From: Piliocolobus tephrosceles
Lineage: Eukaryota > Chordata > Mammalia > Primates > Cercopithecidae
NCBI RefSeq assembly: GCF_002776525.5
Contig: NC_045453.1
Coordinates: 35,151,356-35,215,355, forward strand
Reading direction: 5' to 3'
Length of the DNA stretch: 64,000 nt
A program made the translations under genes and the position numbers. The notes under the pieces are model-generated. The model was not told the DNA's origin and ran no database searches. It saw only the letters and a program-made list of their open reading frames with translations. The stretch's first letter is position 1. Each line of letters opens with the position of its first letter. Positions 23,501 to 34,500 of this stretch are shown piece after piece.

Positions 23501-26500
23501 AATCAGGCTTGTAAACAAGGCGCCAGATGCCAGGCTGAAATTGGTTTAACTTGGCCAGCAGCTTGGCAATGCTGAGTGGCTCCTGGCCCAGACAGCAGCC
23601 TGTCCCACAGCTGCAGCCCAGCCCGGGGCCCAGGCCTTACCCCAGATGCATCTCGGCACACACCCTCCAGAACTGGGGGCTCTGCTTGCTGATGGCTGCA
23701 TGCCGGCTCTTTGCCGGGCCACATCTGTCTGCAGTTCGGGGGAACTTGTTTGCTTGAGGGGATGCCACTCCCACCTCATTAACGCTGTGACACTCACCAA
23801 GCGCTGCTGTGGGTTAAACTGTATCGCCCCCAAGAGAGGGTGAAGTCCCATCTGTGAATGGGACCTCGGATGGAAAGAGGGTCTTAGCAGATGTCATCAA
23901 GTTAAGATGTCACGGGGTAAGTCCTAATCCAACGACTGGTGTCCCTGTGAGGAAATCACCACGGGGAGACACAGACACGCAGGAACAGTGAGGCGCGGAG
24001 GCGGAGGCAGAAAATGGAGCCACAAGCCCAGGAGCGCCTGGAGCCACCAGAAGTAGGAAGAGGCAGGAAGGATCCTCCCTGGAGCCTGCAGAGGGAGTGT
24101 GGGCCTCTCCACTGCTTGAGCTTGGGCCTCTGGCCTCCAGAGCTGGGAGAGGCCACGCTGGTGCCGTGAGCCGCCGGGTTTGGGGGAGGGGTCGGTGGGG
24201 AGGCGGCTGCAGATGGAGCACCCCGGCACCTGCTCAAACCCAGCTGGGGAGGCCCAGAGATCCGGCTTGCTTTTGGACATTAGGCAATGGCAATGTTAAA
24301 AGTGAAAATAAACCTGGCTGGAAGTTCTGTGAGGAAAACAAAGATTCTAATGATTCACCCACTGGCTCAACACAAAGTGCCACACCAGGCTGAGCCTCCC
24401 TGGGAAAGAAAAACTATTAGGGACTGAGATGTGACTGTTCCCTGAGCAGCCTTGTTGTAACAGGAGGCTCCATTTGGCTGGGTGTGGTGGCTCCCACCTG
24501 AAATCCCAGCACTTGGGAGGCTAAGACGGATCACTTGAGCCAGAGTTTAAGACCAGCCTAGACAATATAGTGACACCCCATCTCTGCTAAAATAAAAACT
24601 TAGCAGGGTGTGGTGGTGTGCACCTATAGTTCCAGCTACTTGGAGGCTGAGGCAGGAGGATAACTCGAGCCCAGGAGGTAGAGCTGCAGTGAGCTGTGAT
24701 TGTGCCACTGCACTCCTGCTTGGGAGACAGAGAGACCCTGTTTCAAAAAAAAAGAGGTTCTGCTCACCTCACACTGACTCCTGCCACATACCTCACTGAG
24801 CCCTGGGCACGCATCTGACCTCTGACCTCAGGAAGGCCGTGCTTAGTGGGAACCCGATTCTCAGAGGAGACTGAGGCTCAGAGAGGCCATGTCACCTGTT
24901 CAAGGTCACAGAGGTACTGCACAGTGCAGCCGGGATTCCAAGCCAAGTCTTTTCCCAGAGCCCAGGTCAAACCACCACACTCACGAGACCAACATCAGGG
25001 CTACCTTCAGGACTTTCAGAATTCTCTCCATTCGCTGAAACCAATTCATCCTAGAACTCCTGAGCCAGGAGCTAGCAGCCCCTTTTGCTGGGGTAGCCAC
25101 ACTTCCCTCGCCCAGCAGCCAGGCCCAGGGAACACAGGGAGAAACGGATGTCCTCACACTGAGGGCTGCCCATCAGGGGAGGGGCCACGGCCCTCGGACC
25201 CAAGGTCAGCACCACGAACTTGGCAGCAGAGCCCCAGGAGGGATGCCTCCCCACCAGGAACAGAGTGGGGTTCAGGAAAGACCTGAACAGGGACGTGGGG
25301 GCCGAGGAGGAGGGAAGGGAGGAGACAGCCCTGGGTGAGGCAAGGGGTGGGGGCGCTCGGGCCCATGGTGGGTATGGCAGGAGGATCCCAGGCACCCAGC
25401 CCATGCCGCGTCCCATCCTGTGCCAGGGATGCCAGCCACAGCGCACCCTCTAGGATCCCACAGGGCAGGGATGTGCTGCACACGGGCAGCATGCTGCACT
25501 CAGGACTGTCGCCACGGAGGCTCTGGGCCTGCAGGGGGCGCTTTCTCAGTTACAGGCGCTTCCCCGTAGCATCGCCACGCCCTGCCTCCCTCCACTGGAG
25601 CGGGCTCCACTCCACGCCAGGCCTGGTGCACACAGAGGTGCATGAACTCCGTGGAAGGAGGGCCTACGACAGCACCCGGTCTGCCTGGCGTCACCATCCG
25701 GTTCCGGACACTCACATGCAGGACTGAGGGAGAAAAGCTGCTTCCATGTCAAACAGCAGGGCCCGGAGTGAGGGAAAAGCCCCGCACACCTGCAGGGCTC
25801 GGCCCGCTGGGGAGAGCCCACTTCCCATGGAGCCCACACCCTGGGGCCTTGCCCCTCCGCCCTGGAGCGTCGCCACCTAGTTCCATCTCTCCCGCTTTCC
25901 CGAAGGAGCTGGCCATGCCAAGTGCATGGGGCCTGGCTGCCACATTCGGGCACATCCATCCCTCTGCTCCAATCACCCCTCTGACCCTCCCTGGAGCAGT
26001 GGCCAGGCATGTCCGTGGGGGGACATCTTGTGGACAGGTCTGGGTCTGCAGGCGGCCTCAGCCTGGCTGCGGCCAGGAACACTTCCAAGGATGGAGTGCT
26101 CTGCGACCTGCGTGTGATGCAACCTGCATGTGACGTCATCGTCTTTGAGGACAGAGTGCTGTGTTCTGGGCCCAAACTTCCCCAACCAAAGACCTTAGAG
26201 GAACCCAATGCCTCAACCTGCCTGAAGGCCAGGGGTGTGGGGCGACTCTGATGACTTCTAGGTAACCAAGGAGGCCATGCCAGCCCTGACCCAAGAGCTC
26301 TGTGTCAGCCCCCTTCGGTGCACACCTGCAGGGGCTGCCTCTGGGAACAGCGGCCCAGCAGGCACTTGGACCTGTGGACAGTGGCTCCCTTTGAAAAGGA
26401 ACCGCAACAACAAGCAGCCAGTCCTAGGCCCAGAGCCCACAGTCACTCCCGGAGGTGAGGGCTGCGGGGTGGGGTGGGACAGCCCCGGGGCGCAGGAGGC

Positions 26501-27952
26501 AGGGTCACCCAGGGCCAATGGTCTCTGGGAGAGGACACAGGGTGTCGGGCAGCGAGGGGCCATCTGGGCAGGGGGCACACGCTGGACAGGCAGGGCTCAT
26601 GGTTGGGGTTGCCCTGGGATGGGCTGAGGTAGTTCCCAGAAATGGACTCAAGGCCGGGGGAGCAATGGCAAACCCAAGGTGTGACAGGCCCAAGGGTACC
26701 GAGCTGATAGTGATGCGGGGGAGAGCGGGCATCAGCAGGGAAGTGACAGGTAGAGGAGGGGTGCCAGAGACCAGTGGCTGTGGGATGGGAGGTCTGGCTG
26801 TGCGGGGGACTCTAGGAACAGGTGTCAGTGACAGTGCCAGGAGGACCCCAGCCCACTTGCTGCATCTGAGGAGGTGGGCACAGAGGGTGTGGCCCGGTTC
26901 AGAGAATTCGAGGAGATGCACAGGGCTTTCCGTGTGTCCCTGTGTCCCGGGCACTGGTACCAGTGGATGAGAGTGGGAGCATGTCCAGAGCCCACAGGGC
27001 TGGGGGGTTTCAGGGGTAATAAGGGCTGAGTGAACCCTAAAACCCATTTCAGAGGGCTGACAACGTGGAGTCCCAGACCCCATATCCAGGGGCTGAGAAA
27101 ATTCAGGGGACAATGAACCCTACGTGTGGGGCCTGACAGGGCCTGAGGAAACCCTCATCGGGCCCAGGAACCCCCAGTTCTGTATCCAGGACTGAAAAGG
27201 CCCCAGGTCACCTGACCCCTTTGTCCTGGCCTGATGAGGCCCCAGGCTGACCCTGACCCCTGTGTCCTGGGTTGACAGGGGCTCAGGTCACCTGAACCTC
27301 TGTCCAGGGCTGACAAGGCCCCAGGTCACCTGACCCCCTTGTCCTGGCCTGATGAGGCCCCAGGTTGACCCTGACCCTTGTGTCCTGGGTTGATGAGGCC
27401 CCAGGTGACCCTGACCCCTGTGTCCAGGGTGGACAAGGCCCCAGGTCACCTGACCCCCTTGTCCTGGGCTGATGAGGCCCCAAGTAATCCTGACCCCTGG
27501 GCCTGGGCTGACCCCGCCCCCGTCCCCGTCCCGATCCCTGTACCCAGCGTCCTGGGCTGACCTGGCTGGGCCCCCACTCACCTTTGGCGCTGCCCGTCCA
27601 GGCCGAGGCCGGTGGGCGCCTGCGTGGGGCTGAGCAGGCCCTGGGGCGCGGGGGTCCTGGCGGGCAGCCCGGGCAAGCCGGCGGGGGGCTCCGGCGGCGG
27701 CGGCACTGGCGGTTCGCGGGCCTCGGCGGGCGGCGGCGGGGGCTTCTCTCCGCCCGGGCCCAGGCTCGGGGGCCGCCCGTCCAGGGAGATGTTATTGAGG
27801 AAGAAGAGCGCGGCCTGGCGGCGCCGCGAGTCCCCGCGCCTCCGCAGCGCCTGCGGCGGGGCCCGAGCGGCCGAAGTCGGCGCAGCGGGAGGCGGGGGCC
27901 CAGCTGAGCCGGGAGCTGGGCCCGGGGCTCCCCCGGCCGCCGCCGCGGCCAT
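11597..27952 (-). CDS. CABLES2: CDK5 and ABL1 enzyme substrate 2, ten coding exons
   Basis: CABLES-family protein with a C-terminal cyclin-like domain; the paralogue CABLES1 links CDKs to tyrosine kinases. Exons in transcript order: 27952-27582, 17237-17166, 17052-16960, 15669-15592, 14904-14796, 14232-14067, 13635-13532, 13111-13005, 12076-11872, 11737-11597. They total 1446 nt, or 481 codons plus TAG, with GT-AG borders throughout. Residues 1-125 are a Pro/Ala/Gly-rich low-complexity region from the CpG-island exon. The conserved core follows (RVTSQRCSLEFL, FIKNMRQYDTRNSR, IVLICAKRSLCAAFSVLPYGEG). The last third, about residues 300-481, is cyclin-like (EYNPNLLDDPQWPCGKHKRV, CVLLAAKISSDL, FEFTVLVALELALYLPEN). 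From memory the human protein is 478 residues; the difference is probably a small insertion in the Pro-rich exon 1. The start ATG at 27952 has a good context (G at +4). Intron 1 is about 10.3 kb and repeat-rich. Confidence 0.96.
14006..14075 (-). repeat. 35-bp tandem duplication carrying the CABLES2 exon 6 splice donor
   Basis: Two 35-bp copies, 14006-14040 and 14041-14075, differ at four positions. The second copy holds the real exon 6 donor (GT at 14066-14065 on the minus strand). The first copy keeps an equivalent GT at 14031-14030, in a weaker context (CAGG|GTGGCC versus CTAG|GTAGCC). Confidence 0.9.
18525..18597. repeat. Imperfect GGT/GAT/GGC trinucleotide repeat
   Basis: Runs of GGTGGTGGTGGTGACAGTGGCG followed by GATGGTGATGGCGGC-type units in CABLES2 intron 1. 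Interrupted, so probably modestly variable. Confidence 0.75.
19015..19090 (-). mobile_element. MIR/L2-like fragment, antisense
   Basis: Contains the antisense MIR string TTGCCCAAGTCACACAGCCAG. Short and diverged. Confidence 0.45.
19119..19411 (-). mobile_element. Alu, antisense
   Basis: T-rich head, both arms, ends abruptly at 'GTGAGCCACCAT' where the next Alu's head begins. In CABLES2 intron 1. Confidence 0.92.
19413..19722 (-). mobile_element. AluY, antisense, monkey-type
   Basis: (TTTAT)n head, both arms, the CCACCTCGCCCGGC variant, end at 'GCGCCCGGCC'. Adjacent to Alus on both sides. Confidence 0.93.
19773..20073 (-). mobile_element. Alu, antisense, full length
   Basis: Poly-T head of about 18, both arms, end 'CCGTGCCCAGCC'. 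The short sequence GGGTC(A/C)GGTC flanks it on both sides (near 19763 and 20076), a probable target duplication. Confidence 0.92.
20237..20508 (-). mobile_element. Alu, antisense, degraded
   Basis: Short T head, both arms with small deletions in the second half, and loss of the extreme 5' end of Alu. Fourth antisense Alu in 1.4 kb. Confidence 0.88.
21590..21690 (-). mobile_element. MIR fragment, antisense
   Basis: GGGTAAACTGAGGCACGGAGG ... AACTTGCCCAAGATGACATGGCTGGTAAG follows the reverse complement of the MIR core. Confidence 0.65.
23805..24330 (+). mobile_element. MLT1-like MaLR LTR, degraded
   Basis: Shows the ordered MLT1 pattern: AACTGTATCGCCCCC, GAGGGTCTTAGCAGATGTCATC, AAGTTAAGATGTCA, CCTAATCCAACGACTGGTGTCC, then the GC-rich 3' half and TTAGGCAATGG remnants. 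An old endogenous retrovirus-like LTR with no genes. Name recalled from the consensus, not searched. Confidence 0.55.
24476..24755 (+). mobile_element. Old Alu, sense
   Basis: GGCTGGGTGTGGTGGCTCCCACC start, many substitutions and small deletions, A9 tail. J-like divergence. Confidence 0.88.
24845..24970 (-). mobile_element. MIR fragment, antisense
   Basis: GAGGAGACTGAGGCTCAGAGAG and CAAGGTCACAGAGGTACTG match the reverse MIR core; CABLES2 intron 1. Confidence 0.65.
27195..27520. repeat. Minisatellite of about 40-bp units in CABLES2 intron 1
   Basis: At least eight units of 39-41 bp built on CCCCAGGTCACCTGACCCC...GTCCTGG...TGATGAGG, alternating between TCACCTGACC and TGACCCTGACC types. More degenerate units extend left to about 26980. 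The array ends only 60 bp from the exon 1 donor. GC-rich and purine/pyrimidine-biased, so probably polymorphic in length. Confidence 0.9.
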
Positions 27953-28250
27953 CCTCAGACTGCGCCTGCTGCCGCGAAGCGCCCCGCCCCCTGCTCGCGC
28001 GCCCGCGCGCCCGCCCCCCATTGGCCGCGGCTCGCCCACATGCAAATATGTCTCCGTCGCGCTCGCCTATTGGTCAGCGATGTGCCGCGCTCGGGGCGCT
28101 CCCCTGGGTCCTAGAGACCATCGGGCGCAGCCGCAGGGAGTCGGGAGCTGCGCGCCTCCCCGCCGGTTCGAGTCCCCGTCTTGGGAGCTGCGGCCGCGGG
28201 GCTCCGGCCTTCTGTTCCCTTTGCTGTACAGCGGCTTTCGCGGTCAACCT
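27953..28250 (-). promoter_or_regulatory. CABLES2 CpG-island promoter with octamer and CCAAT boxes
   Basis: CpG-dense DNA continues from coding exon 1 to about 28250. It contains two inverted CCAAT boxes (ATTGG at 28020-28024 and 28069-28073) flanking a perfect POU octamer ATGCAAAT at 28040-28047. Spacing of NF-Y-type boxes about 50 bp apart and 70-120 bp upstream of the start codon fits a TATA-less promoter. Function is inferred from motifs and position. Confidence 0.65.
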
Positions 28251-28724
28251 TCATTGAACGTGCATTTTAAGGCTCCGGACCCAGGGCGGCGTGGGTGAGG
28301 CCCAGCACACTTCCCTGTCCGGAGGTGTGTCTGGGCGGCGCTTCAGCAGGCGCAGGGCGGCCCCTGAGGAGCCCCACCGCTTCCCGGAAGGGCCGGCGTT
28401 CCACCTGGCCTCCTTCATTGACAGAAGGGACCGAGGGTCTGAGTGGAGAAGGCACCTGCTTGTGATTGAAGCCAGGGCAGTCCTGCACTTCCTGCAGCAG
28501 CAAAGTGATCTTGAGCCTGCCTTGTGCCCAGGCCTTTTTCTGTCCCCGGGTGTCCCTGACTTCAGAACCTGCGAGCCGGCGCCGCCAGGATGCTCAGGGC
28601 CTGCCTCTGGAGCCCGGGAGCCTGTCTGCGGTCTGGAGGGGAACCCACTGTATCTTTGTGGAGGGACTCAGGGCCTTGCACCCACCTCTGTGCCACCTGC
28701 CTGCCCTGTCCAGCTTTCTTTCGT

Positions 28725-28800
28725 GGGTTTACTTATCTTAAAAGAGGGACAGTGATTTCAGACTCAGGGTATTGTCAGGATGAAACTGGCTCAGTGAGGG
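28725..28800 (+). mobile_element. Possible MIR 3' fragment
   Basis: TTACTTATCTTAAAAGAGGGACAGTGAT...TATTGTCAGGATGAAACTGGC resembles the MIR 3' half. It is the only recognisable element in 28.3-30.4 kb, the gap between the CABLES2 promoter and RBBP8NL; the rest shows no gene to me. Confidence 0.4.
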
Positions 28801-30439
28801 GATCGGGCTGTGGCTGGAGGCCAGACACATGCAGTGGTCAGCCCGCAAATGCACCGCAGTACCTCCACACCTGCCGGCATGCGCCCAGCCTCTTCTGTGC
28901 TGGGTGCTGGGGACCTGGTGGGACCGACAGGCACAGCGCTGGCCCTAGGAGCACCTGGTGTGTGGGGAGGCAGCATGATGGTCAAGACAGTGGGTGAGTG
29001 GGCAAGACAGGGTCTTCATCACCACCCCTAGCATGGGCCCCTGCCCTTCAGGCCCCTCCCCGCCTCCCACCCGCCCTGCTCCCTCCTGTGGGCCTTCACA
29101 GGCCACCACTGGGGCTCACGCAGCACGCAGCACCTCTGCTTCCTTTCCTTCTGCCCTTCCAAGTTGGCCTCTGCCAGGCCTAGGGGAAGGTGGGCAGCTG
29201 TCCTGTCTGGGAGAACGTGGGGCTGGGTGGCACGGCGGAGGGGTGGCTGCGGATTGTGGATCCACAGAGTGGGCTGCTAACTGTATGTGCCTGGGGGCTC
29301 CTGGGAGCGGGGAGTGAGTGCGACCAACAGTGTAAGGTGCTGAGGCTGGGGCAGGCACACAGTGGGCCCTCCATCCCTGCTGGCTGTCACCAGGAGGAAG
29401 GGCCTGACAGCAGAGGGTGGGCCATACACCAGCGGCTTGCAGAGAATCTGGTGTCAGATGAGAACAGAGAGGGGCAAGTGAGGGTGGAGGTCAGGAGGCA
29501 GGAGGCAGCTGTCCACATTGGCTGCAGCGCCAGGCCCTGGCGATTGGCTGTGTAGTGGGGAGGGCTCCTAGCCAGTTCTTTGCTGGCGCTAAGCTGAACT
29601 TTGAGGGACCAGGAAGAATGCTGAGGCAGGAAAGGGGTCTCTTCCTGGGTCTGCTGAACCCCCTTGCTAGGCTCCTACTGCCAGGCTTCTCCCCTCCCCA
29701 GGGTGTCGATGGGGGGCCAGAAGCCAACCTGGCCTGCAGATGGTGTGTAGGGAACACACGGCTTTTGTTTCATGTGATTCTGGAGAAATTAAAGCAACCT
29801 TTAACACACCTGGGCTTCCCTCTTGGTAATTCAGTCCCTCTGGCCTCTCAGGCCAACAGGCAGACAAGCCACAGGCTGCAGGTGGGAGGCAGTGCCCCCG
29901 AGCCAGGCCTGCACCCCAGTGTGGTCCAGGCTTCACCCAGCCCAGTTGTTGGCCTGTGTCCTGCCATCCCTGTGACGCGTGGTTTTAAACGCCCAGCTCA
30001 CCTTGGTGCTGTGGCCGCAGAGGGTCCTGCTGATGAGTTTCACTCCTGATTTTCCCTGGCTTTTACCCTGAACTCTGAGCAGGTGTCAAGCGCGGTGCTC
30101 TGTCTGGATGTCCCTGACTGCAGGCTTGGCCCTCGGGCTGACTTCCTAGTTTCCCCCTTGACCTGACACCCCTCTGTGGCCCCCACCTTTCCTTTGTGCC
30201 TGATCCTTGTCCAGTTTTCTAGAGTTGGGGTTTCAGCAAACTTCCCAGAACATTCTAGCTCCTTGCCTACTCGGCACACTCCTGTTCATCCCTCAGAACC
30301 CACATTCGGGTTGCAGGTGCCACCTGCCTTGACCTCCCGGGGACACCTGCTCTCCTCCCCGTCCCCCAACACTAGCCATGACTTGGTGCTATTGCTCCTT
30401 TGCCCACCACTCCCTGGTGCCCAGCAGTGCCCATTGTCT

Positions 30440-30605
30440 CTGCCCTGGAAAGGGCAATTCTCAAACTTCACATTTAGGAGAATTATCCCTGGGAGCTTCT
30501 TAAAACACAGACTCCAGGCCCATCTCCAAGGTCCTGGTTCAGTGGATCTGGGGTTGGGCCCAGGAATCTGTTTCTTAAGCTCTTCCCACGAAGCTGGGAG
30601 GGACT
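30440..30605 (+). mobile_element. MER5A-like hAT DNA transposon relic
   Basis: Ordered blocks TTCTCAAACTTCACATTTAGG, CTTCTTAAAACACAGACTCC, GGTTCAGTGGATCTGGGGTTGGGCCC, AGGAATCTG follow the MER5A pattern. Non-autonomous, no coding capacity. Confidence 0.6.
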
Positions 30606-30904
30606 GATACCCGTCCTCCCTGGAGGAGCAGACAGCCCTGAGTGCTCCCGGTGGAGTCCTGGAGAGCTGCCCTGTGGCTACCAGGCCAGGGACTAGTGAG
30701 GAAGGGCAGGTGCACACGCCCGCTGCCGTTGCCAGGCACTTCCCTGAGGGCGCCCTGGTCCCTTCCCGCTGCAGACTGTGCAGAAGAGCTGGTTTCATTC
30801 TGCCCTCTCGCAAGGGGGTGACCTCCCAGTCCCTGGCACAGTCAGAGGTGTCCTGGGGCCCGGGCGGGTGGAGGCCCAGTTGAATTCGGCCCTGCCAGAC
30901 ACAC

Positions 30905-31545
30905 GCACGATTCTTCAGGTGTTTATTCTCCATCACTCAGGGGACCCCGTCTGCAAGGGTGCTGCTGCCCACCACCTCCCTCCACCCTCACTGCCAGACA
31001 TCTGTTTGCCGGGAGCCCACGAGGGGGCGTCCAAGACTGTGCTCGGAGCTTGGTGCGCAGGGGTGGGGGTCGGAGTGGTCTGTTGCCTCCCAGAGCATGG
31101 GCACTGCGTGGGAAGGGCTGCAGTGCACAGCAGGGGTGGGGCTGGGCTGGAGCCTGAGTGATCCTGCCTCCAGTCCCCACACCCCCCAGGGAGCAGGTGC
31201 TGGGCTGTGGGAGGGGCCACAGAGCATTTCCCAGGTGGGTGGAGACAGGGTGAATCGCCAGCCTGAGACCCCTCTTGGTCCTCCAGACCTTCTTGAAGTG
31301 GGCCAGGATGTGCCCACCACTGGCTGTGCGGGGCTGCCTGCTGGTTGGGTGGTGTGGCCTCTCCAGGCTGTGGTGGGCAGGCAGAGGGCCACCCTGGGCT
31401 CGCTGTGGGTTCAGTGCAGACTGGGTAGGTCTCCTTCCAGGGGTTGTGCGGGGCTGCCTGCTGGTTGTATGGTGTGCCCTCTCCAGGCCCTGGTGGGCAG
31501 GTGGAGGGCCGCCCTGGGCTTGCTGTGGACCCTGGTGCAGGCTGG
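30905..31545 (-). other. RBBP8NL: RBBP8NL 3' UTR
   Basis: Runs from the stop codon at 31546-31548 to a minus-strand AATAAA at 30927-30922, with cleavage expected near 30905. It includes the distal copy of a 120-bp tandem duplication whose other copy carries the stop codon. Confidence 0.75.
30922..30927 (-). terminator. RBBP8NL polyadenylation signal
   Basis: TTTATT on the plus strand, i.e. AATAAA on the gene strand, about 620 bp after the RBBP8NL stop. The 640-bp UTR and the distance to CABLES2 agree with the human arrangement as I recall it. Confidence 0.75.
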
Positions 31546-31568
31546 CTAGGTCTCCTCCCAGGGGCTGC
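31323..31568 (-). repeat. 120-bp tandem duplication spanning the RBBP8NL stop codon
   Basis: Two copies with period exactly 120 bp (shared GGGCTGCCTGCTGGTTG at 31331 and 31451), about 85-90% alike. The right copy contains the last RBBP8NL codons and TAG; the left copy lies in the 3' UTR and preserves a decayed version of the terminal codons. Confidence 0.85.
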
Positions 31569-34500
31569 TGTCGGGGGAGGGACTGTCGTCCTTGGCGTCC
31601 CTTGGGCTCCCGGGGCCCTCAGTGGCTGTCAGTTTCTTTCTCCCTCTGGATTGCTTTTTGGAGGCTACGGGAAGTGGCTGGAGGTCAGGCTGGAGCTGCG
31701 TGCCTTCCTTTGAGGCAACACTGGCTCTCACCTAGGGCCTCCTGGGTCTCCTCTGGGCGTGGGGAGCTGGGTGCTTGGGGAAGTGGACTGGCCACCCTTG
31801 TTCCTACAGAAACCAGTGCCCAGAGCAGGAGGAGCCCGATCTGAGGGTGAACCCTGAGAATTGGGTGGAGGGTGGACACTCTCCCCATTGCGTAACCCCG
31901 AAGACGGCGCTGACCCCAGCGGCCCCCTTGCTACCTCGGAGGGAGCCAGGCCGTGGTGGCTGGCCTGAAACTGGCTGCGGGCCTCAGTGGTCCTGCCCCA
32001 GGGCTGGGGCCGCAGGGGAGGGACGCCTGGTCCCCGAGACGGTCCGGGGATGGGGATCCTGCTGAGATGCTGGGCTCAGGCCGTCTCTGGGGCACAGTGA
32101 GCTCACAGAGGCTCCAAGGTAAATGGGTCACGTTTGGATCCTGACCCAGCTCCCAGACCTGTGACCTTGGGCAAGTGACCTCTCCGCTCTCAGCCTCCAT
32201 TTCTGCACCAGCCAAACAGTGAGGATCCCACCTGCTGGGCAGGGTCGTGAGGCTCACAGGCAGCCACAGCTGCACCCCCTCTCCCGGGGCGCCAGGCACG
32301 AGGACACTGGCTTTGGCACTGGGCTGTGCCCATGCTGGGAGGGACCTGCTCTCACTGACCACCATGTCTGTTTCTCAGGAACCCCTGCCAGTGTCCCTGG
32401 CCCCGGCTCAGCTAGGAGCACAAGGGGGTGCTGGCTCACAGACTGCACCCCCCGGGGCCATTTCCACCCACTCAGCAGGAAGTGCCTCGAATAAGGGCCG
32501 TGCTGGTCTCCACTGCCGCTCCGGGCAGACGCAGGCCACGGCCACCTGCCAGCAACAATGGCACATAGTGGCAGCACCACCCTGCCTGCTGCCTGTGGGC
32601 CCTGCCCGGACAAACACCAGGGCCGTATGATTAGGTGTTCAAAGTCTCTCATGGGCTCCTGGACCCCAGCTGGAGCTGCCATTGAGCCCAGAGCAGGAGG
32701 TGAAAAGTTGTCCCAATACCCTCGGACCAGGGCTGAGGCTCCTGCTGGCCTTACTGGGAGGAGCTGGGCCCAAGGACACTGCCCTTGGCAAACACTGGAG
32801 CCATCCGCAGTTCCCCAGGGGAGCAAATGTGCCCCATGTCCCTTGGAGCTGTGCCCTCTGTGCTGCCCCTATCTGCAGGTGGACAAGAGGGATCTGCTCC
32901 TCATGTCAGTGGCTTATCCTGTGCACCAGGACGCCCTTCCTCCCAGGACGATGGTGGGGACAATGACCATCCCCTGGCTCCTTCTCTCCCTGAAATCTCC
33001 TACAATCCCTAATGTCAGCCCCCTTACAGGCGAGGAGACTGGGGCTCAGATTTGGAAGGACCTGACACCAGGCTACACAGTCAGAGGCTACACAGGAAGG
33101 ACTCACTCTGGCCGCCCCTGCCCTCCTCTGTGGGGTTCATTTGGGGAGGGTTGGGGTTCATTTTTGGCTCCATCATTCTGAGGCTACCATTCTCCAGGCA
33201 GCCAGGAGAGGAGGTGGCACTGAGGAGAGGTGAGTGCTGTGGCTACCCTCGCCCCGCCTCTCTGCACCTGCCCCATGCCGGCTGTACCTTTGTCCCCGGG
33301 CTCCGAGGCCTGCTTCCTCTTCCGTGGCAGACCCTGCCCGTGCTCCTGGGCGCAGATACACCCGGGCCCCTCCCCAGTCGTGCTCTGGTCCGCCTGGGGA
33401 GAAGGGGGTGTGGTCAGGAGGAGGAGCACCTCCCGGCCCGGCCCTGCGGAGTGTGTGGCCTGGACCCACCTCGCTGCCTGGGGTGTCTGTCTCATCCCGT
33501 TCCTTGGACTCTGGTCTCAGCACTTCAGCCTTGCTGGGCTCTGAAGGAAGCAGGGTGTAGGATCAGGCCAGGCTGGTGGCCCCGGGAGTCTCCCAAGCCT
33601 GCCAGACTAGGATGGGTGGAGACAACTCTGCAGATGGGGAAACTGAGGCACAGAGGGCCAAGTGACCTGCCCCACACCTGCTGACAGGAGGCAGACTGGG
33701 GTTTGGGCTCAGGCCCAGTGTCCCCAGCAGCTGGGGTGCCCGCCCCTGGCTTGGATGCTGTGTGGTGGGTACTCACAGCCTGCTTGCCAACCCTAATTGC
33801 TAAGGTGCTTTCCCCCCTCACTGAGTGTGGTTAGAGAGGCTCCTGCCGGGCCCTCAGCTTCCTCCAGTGTCTGCAGGTGGAAGAGCCAAGCCCTGGAGCC
33901 TGGAGTTGCCCCGTCAGGTCGGCAGGGCAGAGCTGGGCCTGGAGACACCTCTTCCCGGTGGTCACTGGCCACCACCCTCTCCCCATGGGGAAAACACCTC
34001 CCAGCTGGACTCTGACCCCGGGTGCTCTCTGTACCTGAGTGGCCGTCCAGGTCAGGCAGCTGTGGGTGGGGAGGCAGCTGTGGGTGGGGAGGTGGCAGAG
34101 GCCTCCCTGTGTCTTCATCTCCTGTCCTGCCTGGAGAGGACAGGCTGAGCTGGGACCCTGGAAGTGGGCGTGAGGGGTCCTGGGGGGAGGCAAGCAGGTG
34201 GCTGGAGTTTATTTGGGAGACTTCCCTGCCCCCAACTTAGCCCTGGATGGCCGGTGGACCCCCTCTTGAGGCTGCAGCTGGTGGGGGGGCCCACCTTTCC
34301 CTTTCTAGTGTGGATGAGGCAGCCTTGCTTTCTCCCTTGGAACCAACTTGGTGGGCAGAGGGAAGAGAGCAGCCCGAGGTCCGGCTGGAGGCTGGCCCGG
34401 GATGGGGGATGTGGAGGCTGAGGACAGGGTCTGAGCTAGGGCCGGGCTCCTTACCACAGGAGTGCGAGCCTCCTCCTGCTCTGGTGCTCTGGTCCCCTTG

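Noticed and set aside
27612..28298. A 228-codon plus-strand open frame over the CABLES2 first exon
   Set aside because: Antisense shadow of the GC-rich coding exon and CpG island, where stops are rare. No splice sites or known family support it.
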